Counted from the stretch's first letter, positions 40,189 through 52,143 are shown. The stretch is DNA of 64,000 bases from Streptomyces antnestii (GCF_004005495.1 NZ_RZYA01000004.1:62001-126000); one strand, 5' to 3'. The notes: generated by a model not told the origin, from the letters alone. Numbers and translations: made by a program.

Positions 40189-40833
40189 TCACTTCGCGCG
40201 CCACTTCCCCGCCAACACCGGCCCCAGCTGGTCGAGATACGACTCCGTGACCGCGCGGATCGACTCGACGCTGATGTCCTCTCCCGCTCCCCACAGGCGT
40301 CCGGCCAGGCGCATCACGCCACTGAACGCGGCCACGGTCACGCGGGGCCGCGGATCCGTCTCCACGTCGAGCCCCTCGCGTTCGGCGATCACGCGCGCGA
40401 TCTCCTCCTCCACCTCCGTGGAGCGGCGTAGATGGACGGCGATCAAGGAGGGGGTGGATTCGATCATCTGGTAGGTGCGCATGTGGAGTTCGACCGGGAC
40501 GACCTCCTCGATGGACTCGCCGAGGGTGTCCCATGCGTCGAGCACAGCGGCGCGCAGAGCCTCGAACGGGCTCTCGGCGGCCGGGCGTTCGCGCAGGATG
40601 GCGATGAAGCGCGACTCCACCATGTCCTGGACCGCGAACGCCGTCTCCTCCTTGCTCGTGAAGTACCGGAAGAAGGTGCGCTGAGAGACGTCGACGGCCT
40701 CCGCGATCTCGTCGACCGTCGTGCGGTCGTACCCCTTGGTGGTGAAGAGTTCGAGCGCGGAGCGCAGGAGGGCGTCACGGGTGCGCTGCTTCTTGCGTTC
40801 TCGCAGCCCTGAACCCGCTTCCTGCGTCTTCAC
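40189..40833 (-). CDS. TetR-family transcriptional regulator
   Basis: A 214-residue repressor with an N-terminal HTH (LFTTKGYDRTTVDEIAEAVD, then VSQRTFFRYFTSKEE) and a helical ligand domain. The AcrR-like YFTSKEE ending of the HTH is typical for regulators of efflux pumps. It diverges from the MFS exporter at 40950 over a shared operator. The start is GTG 40833 with GAGGGG 6 nt upstream; the longer in-frame ATG would overlap the promoter region. Confidence 0.9.
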   Translation of the reverse strand: MKTQEAGSGLRERKKQRTRDALLRSALELFTTKGYDRTTVDEIAEAVDVSQRTFFRYFTSKEETAFAVQDMVESRFIAILRERPAAESPFEALRAAVLDAWDTLGESIEEVVPVELHMRTYQMIESTPSLIAVHLRRSTEVEEEIARVIAEREGLDVETDPRPRVTVAAFSGVMRLAGRLWGAGEDISVESIRAVTESYLDQLGPVLAGKWRAK

Positions 40834-40886
40834 TACGCGCCCCTCTTTTCGCCTGTTTGTCCAGCTCAGCTTACCTGTGAGCAACG

Positions 40887-40942
40887 TGACAGTTACCGAC
40901 TTGTGAATTGGTTTGTCAACTGTCAGTCGCTGTCATTAGCCT
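40887..40942. promoter_or_regulatory. TetR operator and MFS promoter, leaderless
   Basis: TGACAGTT (40887-40894) and AACTGTCA (40918-40925) are exact inverted copies 23 bp apart in the 116-bp divergent region. For the exporter, TTGTCA (40913-40918) and TAGCCT (40937-40942) make a -35/-10 pair with 18-bp spacing, and the ATG at 40950 is 8 bp later, so its mRNA is probably leaderless. The right arm overlaps the spacer, the expected place for repression. Confidence 0.65.
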
Positions 40943-40949
40943 CGAACGC

Positions 40950-42560
40950 ATGACTAGTCAGACCACCGTCGAAAAGGCGGACAAGGCTCCGGAGCCCGTG
41001 TCCGCTCCGGCCCCGGCCAAAGGGCTTCGTGGCCACCCCTGGCTGACGCTGTTCTCCGTCGCGATCGGCGTGATGATGGTCGCCCTCGACGGCACCATCG
41101 TGGCCATCGCCAACCCGGCCATCCAGAAGGACCTCGGCGCGAGCTTCGCCGACGTGCAATGGATCACCAACGGCTACTTCCTCGCCCTCGCGGTCACGCT
41201 GATCACCGCGGGCAAGCTAGGCGACCGGTTCGGCCACCGGCAGACCTTCCTCATCGGCGTGGTCGGGTTCGCGGCGGCCTCGGGGGCCATCGGCCTCTCG
41301 GACAGCATCGCGCTGGTGGTCACCTTCCGCGTGTTCCAGGGTCTTTTCGGCGCGCTCCTGATGCCGGCTGCGCTCGGCCTCCTGCGGGCCACCTTCCCCG
41401 CCGAGAAGCTGAACATGGCGATCGGCATCTGGGGCATGGTGATCGGCGCCTCGACCGCGGGCGGCCCGATCCTCGGTGGGCTCCTCGTCCAGCACGTCAG
41501 CTGGCAGTCCGTGTTCTTCATCAACGTCCCCGTCGGCGTCATCGCCCTCGTCCTCGGCCTTGTCATCCTCAAGGACCACCGCGCCGAGAACGCGCCGCGG
41601 TCCTTCGACGTCCTCGGCATCGCGCTGCTCTCCGGCGCGATGTTCTGCCTCGTCTGGGCGCTGATCAAGGCCCCGACGTGGGGCTGGGGCGACGGACTGA
41701 CCTGGACGTTCCTGGCGGCGTCCGTGCTCTGCTTCGCGCTCTTCGCGGTCTGGGAGACACGCGTCAAGGAGCCGCTGATCCCGCTGGCACTGTTCCGTTC
41801 GGTGCCGCTGTCGGCCGGCGTGGTCCTGATGGTGCTCATGGCCATCGCCTTCATGGGCGGCCTCTTCTTCGTCACCTTCTACCTGCAGAACGTGCACGGG
41901 ATGAGCCCCGTCGACAGCGGACTGCACCTCCTGCCGCTGACCGGAATGATGATCGTGGGCTCGCCGCTGGCGGGCGCGATGATCACGAAGGCGGGGCCGC
42001 GCATCCCGCTCGCGGGCGGCATGCTGCTCACGGCCGTCGCCATGTACGGCATGTCCACGCTGGAGTCGGGCACGGGCAGCGGCGTCATGTCGCTGTGGTT
42101 CGCCCTCCTCGGCCTGGGCCTCGCCCCCGTCATGGTCGGCGCCACCGAGGTCATCGTGGGCAACGCCCCGATGGAGCTCTCCGGCGTCGCGGGCGGCCTC
42201 CAGCAGGCCGCGATGCAGATCGGCGGAAGCCTCGGCACCGCCGTGCTCGGCGCCGTCATGGCCTCCAAGGTCGACAACGACCTCGCGGGCAACTGGGCGG
42301 CCGCCCAGCTTCCGAAGCTCACGCCCGGCCAGTTGGACCAGGCGTCCGAGGCGGTCCAGGTCGGCGTGGGGCCGGTCCCGAAGGGCACCCCGGCCGCGCT
42401 CGCCGAGAAGATCACCGGTGTCGCGCACGACACCTTCATCTCCGGCATGAGCCTGGCCTGCCTGGTCGCCGCGGGTGTCGCCGTCGTGGCGGTCCTCGTC
42501 GCGCTGCTGACCAAGCGCGGCGCCAACGCCGAGGCGGGCGCGGGGGCCGCGCACATCTAG
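40950..42560 (+). CDS. DHA2-family MFS drug exporter (EmrB/QacA type)
   Basis: A 536-residue proton-driven exporter with 14 predicted helices. Family motifs are visible: motif A as GKLGDRFGHRQTF, motif D1-like LDGTIVAIANPAI at helix 1 and the antiporter motif C region GPILGGLL. The last helices carry a cytosolic or outside loop (about residues 450-500) with LPKLTPGQLDQASEAV. It is paired with the divergent TetR gene. Substrates cannot be predicted; toxic hydrophobic compounds are typical. Confidence 0.92.
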   Translation: MTSQTTVEKADKAPEPVSAPAPAKGLRGHPWLTLFSVAIGVMMVALDGTIVAIANPAIQKDLGASFADVQWITNGYFLALAVTLITAGKLGDRFGHRQTFLIGVVGFAAASGAIGLSDSIALVVTFRVFQGLFGALLMPAALGLLRATFPAEKLNMAIGIWGMVIGASTAGGPILGGLLVQHVSWQSVFFINVPVGVIALVLGLVILKDHRAENAPRSFDVLGIALLSGAMFCLVWALIKAPTWGWGDGLTWTFLAASVLCFALFAVWETRVKEPLIPLALFRSVPLSAGVVLMVLMAIAFMGGLFFVTFYLQNVHGMSPVDSGLHLLPLTGMMIVGSPLAGAMITKAGPRIPLAGGMLLTAVAMYGMSTLESGTGSGVMSLWFALLGLGLAPVMVGATEVIVGNAPMELSGVAGGLQQAAMQIGGSLGTAVLGAVMASKVDNDLAGNWAAAQLPKLTPGQLDQASEAVQVGVGPVPKGTPAALAEKITGVAHDTFISGMSLACLVAAGVAVVAVLVALLTKRGANAEAGAGAAHI

Positions 42561-42579
42561 TCCCGTCGGGTAGCCAATC

Positions 42580-42669
42580 GGGTGGCCCTCGGGGGAAACC
42601 CGCAGGCCACCCCGAAAGCGCTCGCGAGCCCACCCCGAAGTGCCCTCAGGGAAATCCTGGGGGCATTTC
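42580..42669 (+). terminator. Two consecutive hairpins after the MFS exporter
   Basis: GGGTGGCC (42580-42587) pairs with GGCCACCC (42605-42612). A second stem, GAAGTGCCCTCAGG (42637-42650), pairs with CCTGGGGGCATTTC (42656-42669) with two mismatches or wobble pairs. The second ends in TTTCGCTT and looks like the stronger terminator. Confidence 0.7.
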
Positions 42670-42767
42670 GCTTATCCGGGTGATCTGATCCCTCAGCCCT
42701 TCCCGCCTGATCGCCGACGGGTCCAGAGTGCTGACAAGTGACCAGCACGACACGGGGGTTGATCGAT

Positions 42768-43163
42768 ATGGGTACGAGGATGCGCGTGGCGATGGAGGCG
42801 ACGCTGCCGATGGCGACCGCGGCGGCACTGGCGGCCGTCCTGCTGACACCGGTTCACGCGGGGGCCACGGCCCCACCCGCAGCCGGCGACTGCTCGGCGG
42901 GGCAGCTGTGCCTGTGGGAGAAGCCCGGGTTCAAGGGCCACCGGCACGTGTACGAGCTGTCCGGGACCGACATCGAGAGCTGCGTCGCGCTGCCGGAGGG
43001 GGGCAGCGCGCAGGCTCTCGCCAATCGCACCGGACGGCCGGTCACGGCCTACCAGTCCGCGGAGTGCGCGGAGACGGGGGAGTTCCAGACCTATCCGGGC
43101 AGCGGTACATGGGCTCCCCAATCCCCTTACCAGGTGCGGGCGTTCAAGATCTGGGAGCGCTGA
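42768..43163 (+). CDS. Secreted peptidase inhibitor family I36 (SMPI-like) protein
   Basis: A 131-residue exported protein: signal peptide (about residues 1-32, ending near VHAGATA) and a beta/gamma-crystallin-like domain with the I36 pattern CSAGQLCLWEKPGFKGHRHVYE. Four cysteines in the mature part (CSAGQLC, SCVAL, ECAET) allow two disulphides. SMPI of Streptomyces nigrescens inhibits metalloproteinases; many I36 relatives have no tested activity. The ATG at 42768 with GGGGG 9 nt upstream is preferred over one ten codons earlier. Confidence 0.82.
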   Translation: MGTRMRVAMEATLPMATAAALAAVLLTPVHAGATAPPAAGDCSAGQLCLWEKPGFKGHRHVYELSGTDIESCVALPEGGSAQALANRTGRPVTAYQSAECAETGEFQTYPGSGTWAPQSPYQVRAFKIWER

Positions 43164-43176
43164 GATGACAGAGAGC

Positions 43177-43213
43177 GAGGTGCGGTGCGGCCCCCGTGGC
43201 CGCACCGCACCTC
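43177..43213. terminator. Perfect 14-bp bidirectional terminator
   Basis: GAGGTGCGGTGCGG (43177-43190) pairs exactly with CCGCACCGCACCTC (43200-43213) across a 9-nt loop. It lies 13 bp after the inhibitor stop and 29 bp after the aceE stop, so it serves both convergent genes. Confidence 0.85.
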
Positions 43214-43242
43214 GAACCTCGACGACGGTCGGAGCAGGGCCC

Positions 43243-45990
<2,748 letters not shown>

Positions 45991-46442
45991 GCTGTTCCTT
46001 CACTGTCGGTCGAGATGTGCGATTGAGGTGCAAGTGGGACTGTGCCGTGGGGCTGTGCCGCTCCCCATCGTGTACCTAGGGAACGCAATCGTCATCTGTA
46101 CCGAGGGGTAATCCGGGTGATTCCCCGGGGTTCCCCGGACGGGTGCGGCCAAATCGCAACGATACGCTCATGTCGTTCGCCTGTTTCGTGAGGCCGTTCG
46201 GCCGAGGTGGGCGACGACCCTCCACGGGGTGGGCAAATCCGGCAGACCGGTGTGGCATACATCACCGGCCTGCGGGGATCCTTGACTGGAGTTGCGGTGA
46301 CACCGCCTGGAACGTCACCGTTTCGGCGGTCTCGGGGGCCGGGTACTTGCGCGATCCGCCCCGCCCGTGTGGACTACGGCCAACGCTTCGCGCACGCGCG
46401 AAGCCGGCAGACAACTTCGTAAACATGATCAGGAGGCAATCC
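45991..46442. other. Divergent intergenic region aceE / DUF3052, no gene seen
   Basis: These 452 bp hold both promoters. An open frame reading into DUF3052 from 46143 exists but has no start with a ribosome-binding site and looks non-coding. A CGCGCACGCGCG-rich word lies near 46390. Long leaders here leave room for upstream control of aceE, but I see no recognisable riboswitch. Confidence 0.5.
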
Positions 46443-46874
46443 GTGAGCGCGACCGCGGACCACGCGGAGACGAACCTTGCCGTAAGGCTTGGGTTCCAGC
46501 CCGACCAGGTGGTCCAGGAGATCGGCTACGACGACGACGTCGATCAGGAGCTCCGCGAGGCTATCGAGACAGCCATCGGCTCCGAGCTCGTCGACGAGGA
46601 CTACGACGACGTGGCTGACGCCGTGGTGCTCTGGTTCCGTGAGGACGACGGGGACCTTACTGATGCTTTGGTGGATGCCATCACGTACATGGAAGAAGGC
46701 GGTTCCATCCTTCTCCTGACGCCGAAGACCGGGCGTGACGGTTACGTGGAGCCGAGCGAGATCGGCGAGGCGGCCACCACCGCAGGGCTCTCTCAGACCA
46801 AGAGCATCAACGCGGGCAAGGACTGGAACGGCAGTCGGCTCATCACGCCGAAGGGGGCCGCCAAGAAGCGGTAG
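46443..46874 (+). CDS. DUF3052 family protein
   Basis: A 143-residue acidic protein identified as DUF3052 by AVRLGFQPDQVVQEIGYDDDVD and DDVADAVVLWFREDDGDL, followed by GGSILLLTPKTGRDGYVEPSEI. The GTG at 46443 follows AGGAGG at 6 nt, which fixes the start. The family is actinobacterial and uncharacterised to my knowledge. Position between aceE and the AhpE peroxiredoxin is, from memory, conserved in streptomycetes. Confidence 0.88.
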   Translation: MSATADHAETNLAVRLGFQPDQVVQEIGYDDDVDQELREAIETAIGSELVDEDYDDVADAVVLWFREDDGDLTDALVDAITYMEEGGSILLLTPKTGRDGYVEPSEIGEAATTAGLSQTKSINAGKDWNGSRLITPKGAAKKR

Positions 46875-47039
46875 CACTCCGGCGGAACCAAGATCCTGAT
46901 GTGAGGCCTTCGCGGGCGCGTCCAGCGCGATCCGCGGGGGCCTCACGCGCGTGCGCCCGGCGGGCCCCGGCGCAGGGCCTCCCGCTCTGGATCTAGGCTG
47001 GGCCTCACCTGAACAGCCCCACGGAAGGAAAGCTTGACC

Positions 47040-47498
47040 ATGACGATCGAGGTCGGCACGAAGGCTCCGGATTTCGAGCTCAAGACGCAGCACGGCGAGA
47101 CCGTGCGCCTCTCGGACTTCCGGGGCGAGAAGAACGTGGTGCTGCTGTTCTACCCGTTCGCCTTCACCGGCGTCTGCACCGGCGAGCTGTGCGCTCTGCG
47201 CGACGAGCTGCCGAAGTTCGTCAACGACGACGTGCAGCTGCTCGCCGTTTCGAACGACTCGCCGTTCAGCCTGCGCGTCTTCGCCGAGCAGGAGGGCCTG
47301 GAGTACCCGCTCCTGTCCGACTTCTGGCCGCACGGTGAGGCCTCGCGCGCGTACGGCGTCTTCGACGAGGAGAAGGGCTGCGCGGTGCGCGGCACCTTCA
47401 TCATCGACAAGGAGGGCGTGGTCCGCTGGACCGTCGTGAACGCTCTGCCCGACGCCCGCGACCTGAACGAGTACGTCAAGGCGATCGACACCCTCTGA
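47040..47498 (+). CDS. AhpE-type peroxiredoxin
   Basis: A 152-residue thiol peroxidase of the AhpC/TSA superfamily. The peroxidatic cysteine is C46 in [10 protein letters not shown] (PxxxTxxC signature) and C51 five residues later may act as resolving cysteine. It removes hydroperoxides in the cytosol using mycothiol or a thioredoxin-like reductant in actinobacteria. ATG at 47040 is chosen over an in-frame TTG at 47034. It lies just before the TerD pair, so oxidative and Ter-type stress genes are adjacent. Confidence 0.92.
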   Translation: MTIEVGTKAPDFELKTQHGETVRLSDFRGEKNVVLLFYPFAFTGVCTGELCALRDELPKFVNDDVQLLAVSNDSPFSLRVFAEQEGLEYPLLSDFWPHGEASRAYGVFDEEKGCAVRGTFIIDKEGVVRWTVVNALPDARDLNEYVKAIDTL

Positions 47499-47677
47499 CC
47501 CCTCAGGGGTCACCGGGGCGTCTCCGCGCATCTCTCAGGGGCGTCCCGGGGATGACACCCTGGGATTCTTCGGGTGCGGAGCCTGTGGCGGCCGGGAACC
47601 GGTCACTAGGATCCAGACGTTGATCCGATACCAATGCACGACGGGGCTCCCCGCCCCCGACACCAATGGGAGGACTC

Positions 47678-48253
47678 GTGGGAGTCAGCCTCAGCAAGGG
47701 CGGCAACGTATCGCTGACCAAGGAGGCTCCTGGCCTGACCGCGGTCATCGTCGGCCTCGGGTGGGATGTCCGTACCACCACGGGTACGGACTTCGACCTG
47801 GACGCCAGCGCCATCCTCACGAACGCGGAGGGCAAGGTCAGCAGTGACGCCAACTTCGTGTTCTTCAACAACCTGAAGAGCCCGGACGGCTCGGTCGAGC
47901 ACACCGGCGACAACACCACGGGCGAAGGTGAGGGTGACGACGAGCAGATCAAGGTCAACCTCGCCGGCGTCCCGGCCGATGTGGACAAGATCGTGTTCCC
48001 GGTCTCCATCTACGACGCGGAGAACCGCCAGCAGTCGTTCGGCCAGGTGCGCAACGCGTTCATCCGCGTCGTGAACCAGGCGGGCGAGGCGGAGATCGCC
48101 CGTTACGACCTCTCCGAGGACGCCTCGACCGAGACGGCCATGGTCTTCGGCGAGCTGTACCGCAACGGCGCGGAGTGGAAGTTCCGTGCCATCGGCCAGG
48201 GTTACGCCTCGGGCCTGCGCGGCATCGCGCAGGACTTCGGCGTCAACGTCTGA
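47678..48253 (+). CDS. TerD-family stress protein (first of a pair)
   Basis: A 191-residue TerD/TerZ protein. The calcium-binding acidic sites are visible: TDFDLDASA near residue 28 and [12 protein letters not shown] near residue 85, with the paired FDLDxS/DDE arrangement of the family. The N terminus ([13 protein letters not shown]) is canonical. GTG start at 47678 follows GGGAGG. TerD proteins bind calcium and act in tellurite, phage and envelope stress responses, possibly as membrane-associated scaffolds. It is about 75 percent identical by eye to the next gene, indicating tandem duplication. Confidence 0.93.
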   Translation: MGVSLSKGGNVSLTKEAPGLTAVIVGLGWDVRTTTGTDFDLDASAILTNAEGKVSSDANFVFFNNLKSPDGSVEHTGDNTTGEGEGDDEQIKVNLAGVPADVDKIVFPVSIYDAENRQQSFGQVRNAFIRVVNQAGEAEIARYDLSEDASTETAMVFGELYRNGAEWKFRAIGQGYASGLRGIAQDFGVNV

Positions 48254-48353
48254 GCCGAGTACGACTGATCCGACCGTCCGGCGCCGCACCCGTGTGCGGC
48301 GCCGGACGCGCTCGACAACTCACAGCGACATCACTCCGGGGAGGAACACGATC

Positions 48354-48929
48354 ATGGGTGTCACGCTCGCCAAGGGGGGCAATGTCTCCCTCTCCAAGGC
48401 CGCACCGAACCTCACGCAGGTGCTGATCGGACTCGGCTGGGACGCGCGTTCCACCACCGGAGCCGACTTCGACCTCGACGCCAGCGCGCTGCTGTGCAAG
48501 GACGGCCGGGTGCTCGGCGACGAGTGGTTCATCTTCTACAACCAGCTCACGAGCCCGGACGGCTCCGTCGAACACACCGGTGACAACCTCACGGGTGAGG
48601 GCGAGGGCGACGACGAGTCGATCAAGATCGACCTGTCCAAGGTGCCGGCGTACTGCGACAAGATCGTCTTTCCGGTGTCGATCCATGACGCGGACAACAG
48701 GGGCCAGACGTTCGGCCAGGTCAGCAACGCGTTCATCCGCGTGGTCAACCAGGCGGACGGCCAGGAGCTCGCCCGATACGACCTGAGCGAGGACGCGTCC
48801 ACGGAGACCGCGATGATCTTCGGCGAGGTGTACCGGTACGGCGGCGAGTGGAAGTTCCGGGCCGTGGGACAGGGGTACGCGTCCGGCCTGCGCGGCATCG
48901 CTCTAGACTTCGGGGTCAATGTTTCGTAA
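48354..48929 (+). CDS. TerD-family stress protein (second of a pair)
   Basis: A 191-residue paralogue of the upstream protein with the same acidic sites ([23 protein letters not shown]). ATG at 48354 with GGGGAGG upstream is a strong start. Unlike its neighbour it has a cysteine in LLCKDG and another in AYCDK. The 100-bp gap between the two and separate ribosome sites suggest both are well expressed. Streptomyces lacking tandem tellurite genes show altered development in published work, so a general-stress role is likelier than tellurite alone. Confidence 0.93.
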   Translation: MGVTLAKGGNVSLSKAAPNLTQVLIGLGWDARSTTGADFDLDASALLCKDGRVLGDEWFIFYNQLTSPDGSVEHTGDNLTGEGEGDDESIKIDLSKVPAYCDKIVFPVSIHDADNRGQTFGQVSNAFIRVVNQADGQELARYDLSEDASTETAMIFGEVYRYGGEWKFRAVGQGYASGLRGIALDFGVNVS

Positions 48930-49001
48930 AGCCGTGCGCGGAGCGGGGGAGCCCCGTCCTAGCGGCGCGGGGAAACCCGTACTCACCTGATGGGGTAGCC
49001 A

Positions 49002-50150
49002 GTGGTTTTGAAAACCTTCGGCTGGTCGTTCGCAATCACTGCGCTCGGCCTGGTCGCGGCGGTGTTCTATGGCGGGTGGACAGCGGTCGGGGTCGTCGCG
49101 ATCCTCGCCGTCCTCGAGATCTCGCTGTCCTTCGACAACGCGGTGGTCAACGCCGGAATCCTGAAGAAGATGAATGCCTTCTGGCAGAAGATCTTCCTCA
49201 CGGTCGGTGTCCTGATCGCCGTCTTCGGCATGCGCCTGATCTTCCCTGTCGTGATCGTCGCGATCAGCGCGAAGCTCGGCCCGATCGAGGCGGTCGACCT
49301 CGCGTTCAGCCAGCCCGACCGTTACCAGCAGCTGGTCACGGACGCGCACCCCTCGATCGCCGCCTTCGGTGGCATGTTCCTCCTGATGATCTTCCTCGAC
49401 TTCATCTTCGAGGAGCGTGACATCCAGTGGCTGCGCTGGATCGAGCGTCCCCTTGCCAAGCTCGGCAAGGTCGACATGCTCTCGGTCTGCATCGCGCTGA
49501 TCGCGCTGCTTGTCGCCTCGGTGACCGTCGCGACCCACGCCCACCAGCACGGCGGCGTGCACGTCGACAAGGCGGCGACCGTCCTCCTCTCCGGCATCGC
49601 CGGCCTGATCACGTACCTCATCGTCGGCGGCCTCTCCGGCTTCTTCGAGAACCGACTCGAGGAAGAGGAGGAGCGCGAGCACGAGGAGGAGGAAGAGGCC
49701 AAGCGGACCGGCAAGAAGAAGTCCGCCGTCGTCCTCGCAGGCCAGGCCGCGTTCTTCATGTTCCTCTACCTCGAGGTCCTGGACGCGTCGTTCTCCTTCG
49801 ACGGTGTCATCGGCGCCTTCGCCATCACCAACGACATCGTGATGATGGCGCTCGGCCTCGGCATCGGCGCCATGTATGTCCGCTCGCTCACGGTCTACCT
49901 GGTCCGCCAGGGCACCCTGGACGACTACGTGTACCTGGAGCACGGCGCGCACTACGCGATCGGTGCCCTCGCCGTGATCCTCCTGGTCACGATCCAGTAC
50001 GAGATCAACGACATCATCACCGGCCTCATCGGCGTCGTACTGATCGCCTGGTCGTTCCTCTCGTCCCTGAACCGCAACAAGAAGCTCGCGGGGGCCGAGG
50101 GAAAACCGACAGCCTCGGACGACAAGGCTGAGGTTTCGTCCGGGGTCTGA
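49002..50150 (+). CDS. TerC-superfamily membrane protein (DUF475)
   Basis: A 382-residue membrane protein with about nine helices. The two conserved acidic membrane motifs of the TerC/Alx superfamily are present: EISLSFDNAVVNA and EVLDASFSFDGVIGAF. A highly charged, glutamate-rich cytosolic loop (EEEEEREHEEEEEAKRTGKKK, split here as residues about 222-243) divides the halves. TerC/Alx proteins export manganese or mediate metal-linked stress responses, and TerC partners TerD physically in E. coli. GTG start at 49002, 72 bp after the second TerD gene. Metal transport is inferred. Confidence 0.88.
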   Translation: MVLKTFGWSFAITALGLVAAVFYGGWTAVGVVAILAVLEISLSFDNAVVNAGILKKMNAFWQKIFLTVGVLIAVFGMRLIFPVVIVAISAKLGPIEAVDLAFSQPDRYQQLVTDAHPSIAAFGGMFLLMIFLDFIFEERDIQWLRWIERPLAKLGKVDMLSVCIALIALLVASVTVATHAHQHGGVHVDKAATVLLSGIAGLITYLIVGGLSGFFENRLEEEEEREHEEEEEAKRTGKKKSAVVLAGQAAFFMFLYLEVLDASFSFDGVIGAFAITNDIVMMALGLGIGAMYVRSLTVYLVRQGTLDDYVYLEHGAHYAIGALAVILLVTIQYEINDIITGLIGVVLIAWSFLSSLNRNKKLAGAEGKPTASDDKAEVSSGV

Positions 50151-50168
50151 TCCTGGAACGTACCGAGC

Positions 50169-50206
50169 GGGGCGGCCGGTGAGGAGAGATCCTCCCCGAC
50201 CGCCCC
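50169..50206 (+). terminator. Long imperfect hairpin after the DUF475 gene
   Basis: GGGGCGG (50169-50175) pairs with CCGCCCC (50200-50206), continuing inward through CGGTGAGGA and TCCTCCCCG with two mismatches. It lies 18 bp beyond the stop and ends the TerD-DUF475 transcript. Confidence 0.75.
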
Positions 50207-50275
50207 GTCTGCGTGTCCGGCATGCTGGGCATGAACTCAGCAAAGACAGGTCTACGTAGGACACTTGGGGGCGAT

Positions 50276-51016
50276 ATGTCCTTCTGGGACGGACTGTGGC
50301 GGGGGCGCGCGGCGGAGTTCGAGTCGGGCAGCGCCGCGTCCAACTCCATCGAACTCACCAAGCGGCACCCGGTCGTCTCGCTCACCAAACAGGGCGCGGC
50401 CACCGGAAATCTGCGCATCAACCTGTCCTGGCGGATGCGGACCTCGGACATCGGCGGCCCCGAGCGCGAGAGCGCGCTGCGGCACCCCTTCAAGCTGTTC
50501 AAGCCCGATGTGGTGCAGGCACATACCCAGAGCATGGTCAATGTGGACCTGGACCTCGGGTGCCTGTATGAGCTGACCGACGGCGAGAAGGGCGTGGTCC
50601 AGCCGCTCGGCAATTACTTCGGCGCGCTCAACGCACCGCCGTACGTGAAGCTCAGCGGGGACGACCGCTTCGGCTCTGCGTCGGGTGAGACGATCTACGT
50701 CAATCTCGACCACCGCGAGTCCATCAAGCGACTGCTCGTGTTCGTCTACATCTACGACCAGACGCCGGCGTTCGACCGTACGCACGCGCACGTCACGCTC
50801 TACCCGAGCAACGGCCCGCGCATCGAGATCAGCCTCGACGAACGCCACCCGCAGGCCCGCTCCTGCGCCGTCGTCACGATCGAGAACGTCAAGGACGAGC
50901 TGATCGTGCGCCGCGAGGTGAAGTTCGTCTACGGGTTCCAGGCCGAGCTGGACCGGCTGTACGGGTGGGGCCTGCAGTGGGGCCGGGGGTACAAGTCCAA
51001 GGTCGGGGAGCGCTAG
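50276..51016 (+). CDS. TerA-like tellurium-resistance family protein
   Basis: A 246-residue soluble protein related to the TerA/TerD beta-sandwich family. The domain from about residue 70 to 210 has TerD-like strands (MVNVDLDLGCLYELTDGEKG, RLLVFVYIYDQTPAFDRT) but lacks the GEGEGDDE calcium loop. The N-terminal 50 residues (IELTKRHPVVSLTKQG) are TerA-like. ATG at 50276 follows GGGGG. It is separate from the upstream transcript by a hairpin, and convergent with the Pro-rich TerD protein. Confidence 0.75.
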   Translation: MSFWDGLWRGRAAEFESGSAASNSIELTKRHPVVSLTKQGAATGNLRINLSWRMRTSDIGGPERESALRHPFKLFKPDVVQAHTQSMVNVDLDLGCLYELTDGEKGVVQPLGNYFGALNAPPYVKLSGDDRFGSASGETIYVNLDHRESIKRLLVFVYIYDQTPAFDRTHAHVTLYPSNGPRIEISLDERHPQARSCAVVTIENVKDELIVRREVKFVYGFQAELDRLYGWGLQWGRGYKSKVGER

Positions 51017-51053
51017 CCAGGAACTTCCCGAGCCAGGAACTTCCCGAGCCAGG
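51015..51053. repeat. Tandem GCCAGGAACTTCCCGA repeat
   Basis: The 16-bp word GCCAGGAACTTCCCGA occurs twice in tandem from about 51016, followed by a partial third copy (GCCAGGA), in the 50-bp gap between two convergent genes. GGAACTTCC is itself a palindrome, so it may function as a weak terminator. Confidence 0.6.
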
Positions 51054-51066
51054 ATGAACTGCCCGG

Positions 51067-51999
51067 TCAGTGCGAGATGAACTGCGGTCCCTGCGGCGGC
51101 AGCGCGAAGTTCGGGTCGGGCGGTCCCTGGACGGGCTGCGGATAGCCGTACGCGGGCTGGGTCGAGGGCACCGGCATGGCCGCCGGCGCGGGCTGTGTGG
51201 GCGCCGCGGGCGGATACCCGTACGACGGCTGGGCCACGGGCTGAGGTGCCGGCTGGTGCAGCGTCGCGGCGACGGGCTGCGGGGCGGGCTCTGCCCCATG
51301 TGACGCGCCACGTGACGTGCCATGTGATGTGCCGTGCGGCTGCTGTTGCGGTGGCTGCTGGGGCGGCAGCGGGAACGACGTCTCGGGGCTCGGCGGCGGG
51401 AACGACGGCTCCGGGGCCGGCATCGGGCCGGGCGGCGGCGGCGTCGGGGCCGGCTCCGACTCGTCCACCGAGATGCCGAAGTCGGTGGCCAGGCCGACCA
51501 GACCGTTGGAGTAGCCCTCGCCCAGGGCGCGGAACTTCCAGCCCTCGCCGCGCCGGTACAGCTCACCGCAGATCAGCGCAGTCTCGGCGCCCGTCTCCGG
51601 CTTCACGTCGAAGTGGGCGAGCGGCTCGCCCTCCGCCGCCGAGGCGTCGTACAGGAGGATCCGCAGGGCGGGGACGTGGTCGAAGGGGACGTCGTCGGCG
51701 GAGGCCACGAGGAGGACCCGGCCGACCTCGGGGCCGAGGCCCGAGACGTCCGCCTGGATCGTGTCGGTGAGGCCGTCGGTGACGCGCTTCTTGCCGAGGC
51801 GCCAGACCTTGCCCGAGGGGTGCCGGGGCTGGTTGTAGAAGACGAAGTCCTCGTCGGACCGCACGCGACCGTCGGGGCCGAGGAGCAGCGCGGAGGCGTC
51901 GACGTCGGGCACGCCCTGCCCGGAGGTCCAGCGCAGCACGGCGCGGACCGCCGTGGCTTCGAGAGGGACGTTCGACCCCTTCAGCATCGCGTGCGTCAT
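51067..51999 (-). CDS. Divergent TerD-family protein with Pro/Gln-rich C-terminal tail
   Basis: A 310-residue protein. The first 175 residues are a TerD fold keeping [12 protein letters not shown] and [18 protein letters not shown], but the GEGEGDDE acidic loop of the canonical proteins is absent, so calcium binding is probably weakened. The remaining 135 residues are a Pro, Gln, Ala and Tyr-rich disordered tail (for example [15 protein letters not shown] and repeated QPAYGYP-like pieces). Similar tails appear on actinobacterial membrane-surface and phase-separating proteins. It is convergent with the TerA-like gene and divergent from the HpcH module. Confidence 0.85.
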   Translation of the reverse strand: MTHAMLKGSNVPLEATAVRAVLRWTSGQGVPDVDASALLLGPDGRVRSDEDFVFYNQPRHPSGKVWRLGKKRVTDGLTDTIQADVSGLGPEVGRVLLVASADDVPFDHVPALRILLYDASAAEGEPLAHFDVKPETGAETALICGELYRRGEGWKFRALGEGYSNGLVGLATDFGISVDESEPAPTPPPPGPMPAPEPSFPPPSPETSFPLPPQQPPQQQPHGTSHGTSRGASHGAEPAPQPVAATLHQPAPQPVAQPSYGYPPAAPTQPAPAAMPVPSTQPAYGYPQPVQGPPDPNFALPPQGPQFISH

Positions 52000-52116
52000 G
52001 CGGTCATCCTGCCTTCCCTGTCCTGGCCAGGACAACGCGGGGGCCCGAGGCGGCGGGGGCCGGGTGGCCTGTTCGACATGGGTGAGTTACCTGAATTTCA
52101 CGCCTGGTGGGAACTT

Positions 52117-52143
52117 TTGACAGGGGTTTTTACGTACTATTAC
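52117..52143 (+). promoter_or_regulatory. AT-rich promoter region of the HpcH-PRT-HAD operon
   Basis: The 188 bp before the HpcH gene contain an unusually AT-rich patch. TTGACA (52117-52122) is a consensus -35 and TATTAC (52138-52143) a near-consensus -10, but spaced by only 15 bp. The operon start at 52188 follows 45 bp later. The compressed spacer suggests an activated or alternative-sigma promoter. Confidence 0.45.

Noticed and set aside
46143..46442. N-terminal extension of DUF3052
   Set aside because: The open frame has no start with a ribosome site, while GTG 46443 has AGGAGG at ideal spacing and gives the family-length protein.
48930..49001. yybP-ykoY manganese riboswitch before the TerC-superfamily gene
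   Set aside because: Expected by association, but the 72-nt gap shows only short GC stems and none of the conserved loop words, and it is too short.
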